Of a DNA stretch of 64,000 nucleotides, positions 41,891 through 51,401 are shown piece by piece. The stretch is from Cervus elaphus (Eukaryota; Chordata; Mammalia; Artiodactyla; Cervidae), in NCBI RefSeq assembly GCF_910594005.1, contig NC_057834.1:108837650-108901649 (forward strand). The letters run 5' to 3'. Position 1 is the stretch's first letter. Each line of letters starts with the position of its first letter. Position numbers and translations under genes: made by a program. The notes beneath the pieces were generated by a model. It was given only the letters and a program-made list of their open reading frames with translations, made no database searches and was not told the DNA's origin.

Positions 41891-42809
41891 CTGAATTCTC
41901 CTGGGTCCAGACAGTCACCTCTTTTATTGACCTTTTTTCGCCTTGACTGCTGGGTCCTAGTTGGTTTTCTATGGTAGAGGATCCCTTCAATAATGACTGA
42001 AGCCATCCTTCATCCTGACGTGTGTTTGATGTTCTAGGAGAAGGGTAGATTATGAAGGGGAAACAGGCAGAAACATTACAGACACAAAAAGAATCAAAAA
42101 CTGAAACTGGCCTTTGGCGGCATTAATTTTTCTCCCAGTAACTTATCTAAGATTTAGCTAGTCTTATATTAAACAATAAGGAGTTACCATAGCAACCTCA
42201 TTGCCATGTAATAACACTCACATCCTTCCCAACTGTAAAATCAAAGGCAGAGAAGCAAATAGAAACCATCAAATTACCAAATAGCCATCTTCTCCGTCTC
42301 TCCTTTTCCTTCGTAGAATGATTATTGATTACTTTCTTTATTGCAGGTCAGTGACACTGTTACTAATTTTTTGCCCTTCCCCCTTTCTGTTGCCCTCTCT
42401 GTGAACAAGGAGGGCCCAGAGAGGAGCCCTGGGCGAGTGCTTTCAGTCCTCCAAGTGGCAGAGCATCTCTTATTCCAGGAGGACAAAATTTGAGTCTGTG
42501 CCATCTCCTACCAGCTGCTGCCAGTATTGCCCTGGGGGCATTTATTTATCTTGCTGGCTGCAGAATGCTTGATTAACCCCATGCACTTGCCACATCTGCT
42601 CTGACGCCTGCTCACTGTGTCTCTTCACCTTCTGGCAGAAATTCGCTGTCCCTGTTGGAGCCCTGGGTAGCCATGTAGCAGAAGCTCCGTCCTGAGGCAG
42701 GAAGTAGGGAAACTTGCTCCCCACCCCCACCTACCCAACCCTGGCCACCACCTCCGCATACTTACCCTGCTTTTTCCCTTTTCTGCTTCTTGGTGAATTC
42801 CTACTTTCT
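41891..42809. other. Repeat-free segment with an X-box-like motif
   Basis: No recognisable repeat. GTTACCATAGCAAC, a strong match to the RFX X-box, is at 42183-42196 within an AT-rich 42090-42290 patch. No exon is called. Confidence 0.5.
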
Positions 42810-42978
42810 CTTCAATATTCAGGTTAGGCATTACTTCTACCAAGAAGCTTTCCCTGATGTTTTCAGCTTGGATAAGATGCCTCTCCTCTGATATTCAGCG
42901 GATTCCATTTATTCCTCTATGCATTGCATCTGCTAGCATGCCAAGCACATAGTAGGAACTCAATAAACATCAAACACC
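42810..42978 (+). repeat. L2 LINE 3' end, sense
   Basis: 'gcattacttctaccaagaag', 'ctttccctgatgttttcagc', 'ttccatttattcctctatgc' and 'agcacatagtaggaactcaat' match L2. Confidence 0.85.
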
Positions 42979-43559
42979 CCCACTTCGTTAACTGTGGATG
43001 GCATGGAACTGTTTATTGGCACCAGTCTATGGTCAGTTAATCAGGCTGACTGGTTCTTCATTTTCTTCTTCTGAGATTTTCCTGTGTGAATAAAAGTAGA
43101 TGGGCTGAGAAGCAAGTTTGGTTTATCTGCTGTATCTCTAGCAAGCCACATCTTTTTAATTTCATGCATCGATGGGATGATACGTAATGCCTGTTACAGT
43201 GCGACAGCTAGCTACCTTGTATAACTCAACATGCTGATGCAGCTGGCCATGTGAAATTATTCCAAGAGGAAGTCAGAACTAGGAAATCAGAAATGGTAGC
43301 ACATTCCCCAAGATGATGTTTCTTTACCCTTTCCCTGTGACCTCATCTGCTGTGGGACCTGACCTGAACAACATTCTCACATTAATGCAATGAAGGGCAA
43401 TTACATTTTTACTGGACACCAGGTCCTAGGAGCAAAATGCTTAAGGAAGAAACTTAATTTTTCTGGGGACCAAATGGTCACTTATTCAGTCAACAAATAT
43501 TTATTGAAGATATCAATGATTGTACTACAGTGAATGAGTGAGTGAATGGGAGAGTAAAG
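42979..43559. other. Unclassified sequence
   Basis: An L2/MIR-like scrap 'tcagtcaacaaatatttattg' lies at about 43486-43506. Otherwise nothing recognised. Confidence 0.4.
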
Positions 43560-43730
43560 TCTGTCACCATTCTCCAGTCCAACTTCTGCCCTGCTACCAG
43601 ATCTTTTATTCTAAAACCCATCCAAGTCACCCCCTCCATGGCATAAGCACTTGTGATGACATGTCATCTTTTACAGAATAAAATCCAAAGGTCTCAACTC
43701 AATGAAGCATTCAGATACTTTCACCATCTA
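43560..43730 (+). repeat. L2-like LINE, sense; part 1 (split by MITE)
   Basis: 'tctccagtccaacttctgcc' and 'cagaataaaatccaaaggtc' correspond to L2 (ccaatccattctccacac / tacaggataaagtccaaactc). It continues after 43807. Confidence 0.6.
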
Positions 43731-43805
43731 TTAGGTTGGCCAAAAAGTTCAGTCAGGGTTGTCCATAACATCTTATGAAAAAACCCAAACTTTTGACCCA
43801 CCTGA
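43731..43805. mobile_element. Mariner-type MITE, 75 bp
   Basis: Terminal inverted repeats: ttaggttggccaaaaagtt at the left and, reverse-complemented, tcaggtgggtcaaaagtt at the right. The central 'ccataacatcttatg' is itself near-palindromic. It is flanked by TA on both sides (43729-43730, 43806-43807), the mariner target duplication. A non-autonomous DNA transposon with no coding capacity. Confidence 0.93.
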
Positions 43806-43807
43806 TA

Positions 43808-43910
43808 GCTTCAGTTCTTCCTATTGTCCCATGCTCCTTCCTCAGCACACCCCTGCCTCCTCCAATGTTTTCATTTATTGCTCTCTACTGGATAGGCAAA
43901 ACTCTCTTGA
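43808..43910 (+). repeat. L2-like LINE, sense; part 2
   Basis: 'cccatgctccttcctcagc' and 'ctcctccaatgttttcattt' plausibly continue the L2 interrupted by the MITE. Confidence 0.45.
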
Positions 43911-44149
43911 AGAGTAATACTCTTGAATTTGAGAGTTGACAAAATAGATTGACAAAATCTACCATCTCAGGTTGGATGCACATCTGCAGAGATGGTGGAG
44001 ATGTGAGTCTCCCTTCTGGGCAAGCCGGGAGCTGTAAGCTCTGACTTAGCCTGGGAGTCTTAGAATCCTGGCCTTTGTTTGGGAGTGGGAATGAGATTGA
44101 ACAGCTTTAGCACAGAACTGGAAGTATCTTGAATGAAACTGAGTCAGCC

Positions 44150-44262
44150 TCTCCATGTTGCTTCTGAGAAAGCTGAGACCTGGAAGAGTCAAATGCCTTG
44201 TCTGAAGTCACAGAGCTCAGTGACCATCAGAACATTAATCCCAGAGTAGACCTTTTTCCCCA
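44150..44262 (-). repeat. MIR SINE fragment, antisense
   Basis: 'tgcttctgagaaagctgagac', 'gtcaaatgccttgtctgaag' and 'tcacagagctcagtgacc' match antisense MIR. Confidence 0.75.
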
Positions 44263-44534
44263 GTTCATCCTGGTTGATACTTTAGACCACATGTCAGCCT
44301 GAGGTCAGCCATGTCCTCCTCCAGGCAGGTCACCTGTCACCTCCTTCTCCCACTCTAAAGTGGTGGATTTTGCCTAAAAATTTTACAGCTCTTCCACCTG
44401 GCTGCTGCTGGAATCCCTGAAGCTTGACAAAGCTCTCTCTGCTGGCTAGTGCTGGGGATGAAAGCCATAAATATTAGCTAGGGCAACGACTGACTGGCTC
44501 GGGGAATAAATATTTGTTTTCTCTCAGAGGTTAT

Positions 44535-44632
44535 GCTGTGCTATTGGTTAAGAGGCACAGCCTACTGTTGGCTTCAGGCAAGATGCTACTGAATAGTTGG
44601 CATCTCTCAGCCTCTGTACATGCTATTACTGA
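44535..44632 (+). repeat. MIR SINE fragment, sense, cut by Bov-tA
   Basis: 'attggttaagaggcacagcc', 'cttcaggcaagatgctac' and 'catctctcagcctctgtac' match MIR's 5' two thirds with a gap. Confidence 0.55.
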
Positions 44633-44924
44633 ATTGTGTGTGAAAGTCGCCCACTCCTGTCTGGCTCTTTGTGACCCCATGGACTATACAGTCCATGGGA
44701 TTTCATTCCCTTCTCCAGGGGATCTTCCCAACCCAGGGATCGAACCCAGGTCTCCCACGTTGCAGGCAGATTTGTTACCAGCTGAGCCACAAGGAAATCC
44801 CAAGAATACTGGAGTGGGTAGCCTATCCCTTCTCCAACATCTTCCAGACCCAGGAAGTGAACTGGGGTCTCCTTCATTGCAGGAGGATTCAGTTGATAAC
44901 CAACTGAGTTACCAGGGGAGCCCC
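44633..44924 (-). repeat. Dimeric Bov-tA SINE, antisense
   Basis: Two tRNA-derived units in tandem: 'ccagggatcgaacccaggtc…gctgagccacaaggaaatccc' (to about 44801) and 'aggaagtgaactggggtctc…actgagttaccaggggagcccc'. This is the head-to-tail Bov-tA dimer arrangement. The 12-bp target duplication tgctattactga (44621-44632) / tgctattattga (44925-44936) has one mismatch. Confidence 0.93.
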
Positions 44925-44936
44925 TGCTATTATTGA

Positions 44937-45168
44937 GGTCAGAGATAAATCTTGTACTGAGAATATCTGCACATGTCACACCCTAGTCAGTAATGAGGCT
45001 CTCAACCCATTTTGAAGTAACACAACTTGGATGACCTATTTCTCTAAGTCACATCCAGGAAGAACAATGAGTCAGATTTGAAAAGTAATCAACCCTAGTC
45101 CCAGGAACAAGACCTTGTGCTTCAGTGTCCAAGGCCAATTCCTATCTTCTGTCCTACAACTTAAGCAG
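44937..45168. other. Unclassified sequence
   Basis: Nothing recognised. Confidence 0.4.
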
Positions 45169-45173
45169 ATTTA

Positions 45174-45388
45174 TGAAAGTGAAAGTTAGTCACACAGTTG
45201 TGTCCAACTCTTTGCAATCCCATGGGCTATAGTCTGCCCAGCTCCTCTGTCCATGGAATTCTCCAGGCAAGTGTACTGGAGTGGGTTGCCATTTCCTTCC
45301 CCAGGGGGTCTCCCAGACTCAGGGATTGAGCCTGGGTCTCCTGCATTGCAGGCAGATGCTTTGCCAACTGAGCCACTAGGGAAGCCTG
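45174..45388 (-). repeat. BovA SINE, antisense
   Basis: 'gaaagtgaaagttagtcacac', 'ggaattctccaggcaagtg', 'gattgagcctgggtctcctg', 'gagccactagggaagcc'. A short atttat repeat (45169-45174; 45394-45399) may be its target duplication. Confidence 0.95.
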
Positions 45389-45434
45389 ACTACATTTATA
45401 CCATATAGCAAAACCTTCCCTGATAGGTACTGGG

Positions 45435-45692
45435 GGAGGAGAGGTGAAACTGTGGACTCTTGAACCAAGTAAGCAAACCTGGAATCCCAGCTTAGCCACT
45501 CACCTTCTGTGTGACCTTTGGCAAGTGGCTTAAATTCTCTGTGCCTCAGCTTCCTCTGTAAGGTGGAGATCATAATAGCATCTACCTCCTGGGGTGATTA
45601 TGTGGACTAAATGAATTAACATAGAGTAAGTGCTTGGAACTGTGCCAGAAACTTAGCAAGTGATATAGATGTATGAGCTGTGAACAGCATCA
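45435..45692 (+). repeat. MIR SINE, sense, near full length
   Basis: 'tcccagcttagccactcacc', 'ttctgtgtgacctttggcaag', 'ctctgtgcctcagcttcctc', 'gagatcataatagcatctacc', 'gtaagtgcttggaactgtgcc'. One of the two best MIRs here. Confidence 0.95.
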
Positions 45693-45759
45693 GCATCATC
45701 ACTGTTATTATTTTTACTGTTATTCTTATTCTCAAAAAAAAAAAAAGTCACTGACTGGC

Positions 45760-45975
45760 TAGACAGCAGTGGTATAGAAAGAGCATAGGCTTCATAACCA
45801 AATAGTCCTAAGTTCAAATCCAAATTTTGACAGTTCCCAGCTGGGAAGGCCTTTAACAAGGTAATTGACCATTTTTGGCCTCTGCCTCCTCATCCTTAAG
45901 GTGGGACCAGCATTTTCAACCACAAAGTCATTGTATATGAGATGACATAGTTCATTTGGTGCTAGAATGTGGAAG
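45760..45975 (+). repeat. MIR SINE, sense, near full length
   Basis: 'gcagtggtatagaaagagc', 'agttcaaatccaaattttgac', 'tttggcctctgcctcctcatc', 'gatgacatagttcatttgg'. A second MIR in tandem orientation, preceded by A13 at 45734-45746. Confidence 0.85.
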
Positions 45976-46081
45976 TGTCGTACAAATGATACTTACCTGC
46001 CCTTCATTCCAGGCCACTTTCCTTGTACACATGAGAACCTGGAGACTGATCCACCCAAGAGTTACAGCGTTACTACTCTGC

Positions 46082-46702
46082 CCTGTGGCTGACTTTATTT
46101 TGGGGGGCTCCAAAATCACTTCAGATGGTGACTGCAGCCATGAAATTAAAATTAAAATTTCCTTCCTTCTTGGAAGGAAAGTTATGGCCAACCTAGACAG
46201 CATATTAAAAAGCAGAGACATTACTTTGCCAACAAAGGTCCATCTAGTCGAGGCTATGGTTTTTCCAGTAGTCATGTATGGATGTGAGAGTTGGACTATA
46301 AAGAAAGCTGAGCACCAAAGAATTGATGCTTTTGACCTGTGGTGTTGGAGAAGACTCTTGAGAGTCCCTTGAACTGCAAGGAGATCCAACCAGTCCATCC
46401 TAAAGGAGATCAGTCCTGGGTGTTCATTGGAAGGACTGATGCTGAAGCAGAAACTCCAGTACTTTGGCCACCTCATGTGAAGAGTTGACTCATTGGAAAA
46501 GACCCTGATGCTGGGAGGGATTGGGGGCAGGAGGAGAAGGGGACGACAGAGGGTGAGATGGCTGGATGGCATCACCGACTCGATGGGCATGAGTTTGAGT
46601 AAACTCCGGGAGTTTGTGATGGACAGGGAGGCCTGGTGTGCTGCAGTTCATGGGGTCGCAAAGAGTCAGACACGACTGAGCGACTGAACTGAACTAAACT
46701 GA
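46082..46702 (+). mobile_element. BovB LINE, sense, 5'-truncated
   Basis: About 620 bp of the BovB 3' end with target duplication actctgc (46075-46081; 46703-46709). The ORF2 C-terminal frame is broken by a small 'aaattaaaatt' insertion near 46145 and by TGA at about 46370, a stop shared with the copy at 48724 (see findings). Overlapping antisense frame 45952-46590 is a shadow. Confidence 0.96.
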
Positions 46703-46709
46703 ACTCTGC

Positions 46710-47835
46710 ACCGGGCAGCATGCTACATGCTGGGAATACAAACATTGTGTGCCCAGACCTCAGGGAACTCCAGGGCTAATCCAGATCCTGTTTTATTCTC
46801 TTTCTGGTAAAAAAATGCAGGATGTATTCTTCTGTCTTCCACAGGTGCATCACCCTCTCTTCCTCCCCCAGAGGTTCAGCTTTCTTTCATTATGAAGACC
46901 CTCATGCTTACTCCCCAGGGTCTGTGTGCCATCTCCCCCTCATCTCTTCCTAAACCCACCTCTCACTCATCACTTTTCCTTCCAACCCAGATTTAGAATC
47001 CCTTCCACTTGTTTAAAACCTTGTGGTTCTCATATGTCAATATGTCTCAGTAAAGCTGGAAATATGTGGTTCTCACCTTTTAAAAAAATTTTGGCATCAT
47101 TTTCTTCATTCTAAGTGGAAAGCATAGAGAGTCTTTTTCTCTACTCTCCTTCTGGGAGCTCTGTATCTCAGCATATTCAAAATCTACTTATTCTCCAAGG
47201 TGTGGTTGGAGAAAAAGAATGCAAACATTAACAGTCTGTTTGTATTGATTATATATTGAAATGATAGTGATTTAGGTATACTGCACAAAAGCAAATATTT
47301 TATTAAAATTAATTTCACCAGTTTCTTTTTACTTCTTAACTGTGGCTACAAGAAAAGTTAAACTTTACATCTGTGGCTTGCATTGTCTGGAATAATAGCA
47401 ACCTTTTAAAATCAGAACTTTGCTTGAATGACTAATCTTTCAAGAGTGACAGCTTTTAGCCTATTCTCAAGACCCATTTAATTTAACATCTGTACTTACA
47501 TGTAACTACCTTATAAATAGGATTAACATCCTTCTGGATTTGTCCAGAAAAGACTCAGTTTATGCTTATTATTCAGCTATAAATTATTAGTTGTGTCTCC
47601 TTTCATTATCAGAAAGAGTCTGGGTTCAAATGATAGATTCCATTGTGACACTACTTATAAGAAATAACCCTGGAGCTCTTAGGTTACTTTTGCACATCCT
47701 TCACTCTGAAGAACCTTTACCCATTGTGGCTCTGTCCACACCAACCTGTTATTCTGTGGTCTTCACTGCTATCTCCGTGCCCCATCAGCACTCCCCTTTG
47801 GCAAGAAAAGACACTTCCTACTGTTGGATTCTCAG
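46710..47835. other. About 1.1 kb unclassified sequence
   Basis: Pyrimidine-rich at 46820-46990, AT-rich afterwards. No repeat I can name, no exon. Confidence 0.45.
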
Positions 47836-47845
47836 CTAAAACCAT

Positions 47846-48061
47846 GTTGTTGTTTTTTAGTCACTAAGCTGTGTCCAACTCTTTTGTAGTCCCATGGATT
47901 GTATCCCACCAGGCTCCTCTGTCCATGGGATTTCTCAGGCAAGAATACTAGAGTGGGTTGCCATTTCCTTCTCCAGGGGAACTTCCCAGCCTAGGAACTG
48001 AACCCACATCTCCTGTATTGGCAGACAGATTCTCTACTCTGAGCCACTAGGGAAGCCCCAA
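47846..48061 (-). repeat. BovA SINE, antisense
   Basis: 'gttgttgttttttagtcac', 'gtccaactcttttgtagtcc', 'ccatttccttctccagggg', 'gagccactagggaagcccc'. Target duplication ctaaaaccat (47836-47845) / ctaaaatcat (48062-48071). Confidence 0.95.
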
Positions 48062-48723
48062 CTAAAATCATCATCCATTGTTAATTAACATGGCCAGCAT
48101 GATGCTTCCTGTTCAGTACTGTTTAGTATTTCCTTGGGGGTGGTGGCTGGGGCAAAGCTAGCTTGCTTCCACGGGCATTATACTTTAGGTAGCGCATGTT
48201 GCATTTTGTGCAGATTATATATGTTACTGTTGTTGTTCAGTCGCTCAGTTATGTCCGACTCTTTGTGACCCCATGGACTGCAGCATGCCAGGCTTCCCTG
48301 TTCTTCACCATCTCCCAGAACTTTTTCAAACTTATGTCCACTGAGTCGGTGAAACCATCCAACCATTTCATCCTCTGTCATCCCCTTCTCCTCCCGTCTT
48401 CAGTCTTTCCCAGCATCAGGGTCTTTTCCAATGAATCGGCTCTTTGCATCATGTGGCCAAAGTACTGGAGCTTCAGCATCAGTCCTTCCAATGAATATTC
48501 AGGACTGATCTCCTTTAGGATGGACTGGTTGGATCTCCTTGCAGTCCAAGGAACTCTCAAGAGTATTCTCCAACACCACAGTTCAAAAGCATCAATTCTT
48601 CAGCTCTCAGCCTTCTTTTTGGTCCCACTCTCACATCCATACATGACTGCTGGAAAAAACATAGCTTTGACTAGGTGAACCTTTATCAGCAAAGTAATAT
48701 TTCTGCTTTTTAATACACTATCT

Positions 48724-49458
48724 TGATGAAAGTGAAAGAGGAGAGTGAAAAAGTTGTCTTAAAACTCAACATTCAGAAAACTAAGATCATGGCATCTGGT
48801 CCCATCACTTCATGGGAACTAGATGGGGAGACAGTGGAAACAGTGTCAGACTTTATTTTTGGGGGCTCCAAAATCACTGCAGATGGTGATTGCAGCCATG
48901 AAATTAAAAGACGCTTACTCCTTGGAAGGAAAGTTGTGACCAACCTAGATAGCATATTAAAAAGCAGAGACATTACTTTGCCAACAAATGTCCATCTAGT
49001 CAAGGCTGTGGTTTTTCCAGTGGTCATGTATGGATGTGAGAGTTGGACTGTGAAGAAAGCTGAGCACCAAAAAATTGGTGCTTTTGAACTGTGGTGTTGG
49101 AGAAGACTCTTGAGAGTCCCTTGAACTGCAAGGAGATCCAACCAGTCCATCCTAAAGGAGATCCATCTTGGGTGTTCATTGGAAGGACTGATGCTGAAGC
49201 AGAAACTCCAGTACTTTGGCTACCTCATGTGAAGAGTTGACTCATTGGAAAAGACCCTGATGCTGGGAGGGATTGGGGGCAGGAGGAGAAGGGGACGACA
49301 GAGGGTGAGATGGCTGGATGGCATCACCGACTCGATGGGCATGAGTTTGAGTAAACTCGGGGAGTTTGTGATGGACAGGGAGGCCTGGTGTGCTGCAGTT
49401 CATGGGGTCGCAAAGAGTCAGACACGACTGAGCGACTGAACTGAACTGAATTGAACTG
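48724..49458 (+). mobile_element. BovB LINE, sense, nested inside antisense BovB
   Basis: It starts at the 'gatgaaagtgaaagaggag' position of ORF2 and ends 'gactgaactgaactgaattg'. Target duplication aatacactatct (48712-48723) / aatacattatct (49459-49470), one mismatch, taken from the host BovB sequence itself. Confidence 0.97.
48726..49439 (+). pseudogene. BovB ORF2 C-terminal remnant in nested copy
   Basis: Translation gives MKVKEESEKVVLKLNIQKTK at the start and ends HGVAKSQTRLSD at 49439. This is the part of the BovB ORF2 protein after the catalytic YADD, of poorly known function. The frame closes at TGA about 49124 (expected TGG, Trp) and again at a CpG-type CGA>TGA near 49231. It has no RT or endonuclease domain. 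The first stop also occurs in the independent copy at 46082-46702. Confidence 0.93.
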
Positions 49459-50162
49459 AATACATTATCTAGGTTTGTCATAGCTTTTCTTCCAAGGAGC
49501 AAGCATCTTTTAATTTCATGGCTGCAGTCACCATCTGCAGTGATTTTGGAGCCCAGGAAAAGAAAGTCTGTCAGTTTCCATTGTTTTCCCATCTATTTGC
49601 CATGAAGTGATGGTACTGGATGCCATGAACTTAGTTTTTTGAATGTTGAGTTTTAAGCCAGCTTATTGACTCTCCTCTTTCACCTTCATCAAGAGGCTCT
49701 TTAGTTCCTCTTCACTCTCTGCCATAAGTGTTGTATTATCTGCATAATTACTGATATTTCTCCCGGCAATCTTTGTTCCAATTATGCTTCATCCAGCCCA
49801 GCATGTCACATCATGTACACTGCATATAAGTTAAATAAGCAGGGTGACAACATACAGCCTTGACGTACTCCTTTCCCAATTTGGAACCAGTCCTTTGTTC
49901 CATGTCTGGTTCTATCTGTTGCTTCTTGACCTGCATACAGATTTCTCAGGAGACAGGTAAGGTGGTCCAATAGTCCCATCTCTTGAAGAATTTTCTACAG
50001 TTTGTTATAATCCATACAGTCAAAGGATTTAGCATAGTCAATGAAGCAGAGGTAGATGTTCTTCTGGAATTCTCTTGCCTTTTCTATGATCCAATGGATG
50101 CTGGCAATTTGATATCTGATTCCTCTGCCTTTTCTAAATCCAAGTTAAATATCTGGAAATTC

Positions 50163-50360
50163 TCAGTTCATGTACTGTTGAAGCCTAGCTTGGAGAATTT
50201 TGAGCATTATTTTGCTAGCATGTGAATTGAGTGCAATCTTGCAGTAGTTTGAGCATTTTTTAGCATTGCCTTTCTTTGGGATTGGAATGAAAACTGACCT
50301 TTTCCAGTCCTTTGGACACTGCTGAGTTTTCCAAATTTGCTGGCATATTGAGTGAAGCAC
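50163..50360 (-). pseudogene. BovB reverse-transcriptase fragment (upstream RT block)
   Basis: On the minus strand this stretch translates to KDWKRSVFIPIPKKGNAKKC followed by SNYCKIALNSHASKIMLKIL and QARLQQYMN. This is the N-terminal RT block of BovB (…IPKKG…R.I.L…KI…ILQ.RLQ). It belongs to the outer antisense BovB. Surrounding stops and frameshifts show it is dead. Confidence 0.92.
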
Positions 50361-50789
50361 TTTAACAGCATCATCTTTTAGGATTTGAAATAGCTCAGCT
50401 GGTATTCCATCACCTCCACTAGCTTTGTTGATAGTGATGTTTTCTATGACTTACTTGACTTTGCACTCAAAATGTCTGGCTGTAGGTGAGTGATCACACC
50501 ATTGTGGTTATCTGGGTCATTAAGATCTCTTTTGTATAGTTCTTCTGTGTATTCTTGCCACCTTTTCTTAATATCTTCTGGTTCTGTTACCTACCTACCA
50601 TTTCTGTCCTTTTTTTTTTTTTTTTTGCCTGTCTTTGCATGAAATGTTCCCTGGTATCACTAATTTTCTTGAAGAGCTATCTAGTCCAGTTTTTTTGAAG
50701 GGTCTCTAGTAGATTATATATGCAAACTCCAAAAGTGGTCACTGACTCCACTGTTGGCCATTCCACTTTCCAGTTCTGCCACACTAAAG

Positions 50790-50910
50790 AAGCCTGGTGT
50801 TAGGAACAAGATTTAGTCCTTGCTGAACCTCAGCAGCCTCATCTGTAAAGCGGATTTGAGGATAACCTCGGCCTCATAGAAATTGTGAAAATTTAATAAG
50901 ATCATAGTTA
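50790..50910 (+). repeat. MIR SINE fragment, sense
   Basis: 'gaacctcagcagcctcatctg', 'taaagcggatttgaggataac' and 'ctcggcctcatagaaattgtg' match MIR. Confidence 0.75.
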
Positions 50911-51144
50911 TTAAATCCCCATCAAAGTATCACCATATAACAGAGACTTAGTTATTTTTTCTCTGGACCTTTCCTCTATGCAAATTTACTCTCTGAAACA
51001 CAAGAAATGTGTGACTTATACTCTTGGATTTTGTTTATTTCTGTGTGTGTGTGTGAGAGAGAGAGTGAGATGGTATGGTAACACTCACTTTATTGATTTG
51101 ACTTTGGTTTGATTTTCTAGCCCTGTTTTTTGTGATTTTCTCAT
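50911..51144. other. Unclassified sequence
   Basis: A short TG/GA microsatellite (about 51041-51071) is the only notable feature. Confidence 0.5.
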
Positions 51145-51384
51145 TTTCTTTTAATTTTTATTTTATATTGGAGCACAGTTGAGAAACTATATTGTGTTAG
51201 TTTCAGGCGTACAGCAAAGTGATTCATTTATACATATCCATGTATCTATTCTTTTTTAAATTCTTTTCCCATTTAGGCTATCATATTGAGCAGCATTGCT
51301 TATGCTATACAGTAGGTTCTTGTTGATTTCTGTTTTAAATATAGCAGTGTATACATGTCAATTCCAAGCTCCCAACTTGTGGTG
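51145..51384 (-). repeat. L1 3' end, antisense
   Basis: 'tttcaggcgtacagcaaagtg', 'attcatttatacatatccatg', 'ctatacagtaggttcttgttg' and 'tttaaatatagcagtgtatac' are the antisense L1 terminus. It is followed by T17 at 51385-51401. Confidence 0.88.
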
Positions 51385-51401
51385 TTTTTTTTTTTTTTTT
51401 T

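Larger units (their letters stand above)
48224..50710 (-). mobile_element. BovB LINE, antisense, about 1.74 kb, hosting a second BovB
   Basis: It is the longest BovB here. It starts 'tgttgttgttcagtcgctcag' (3' end, antisense), is interrupted at 48712-49470 by a sense BovB, and then continues into the upstream RT region to about 50690, with a T17 expansion at 50610-50626. A perfect 12-bp target duplication agattatatatg (48212-48223; 50711-50722) delimits the whole. It is 5'-truncated relative to the roughly 3.2 kb full-length element. Confidence 0.97.

Noticed and set aside
45952..46590. 212-codon minus-strand open frame, the second longest in the window
   Set aside because: Antisense shadow of the sense BovB at 46082-46702, extended into flanking MIR sequence.
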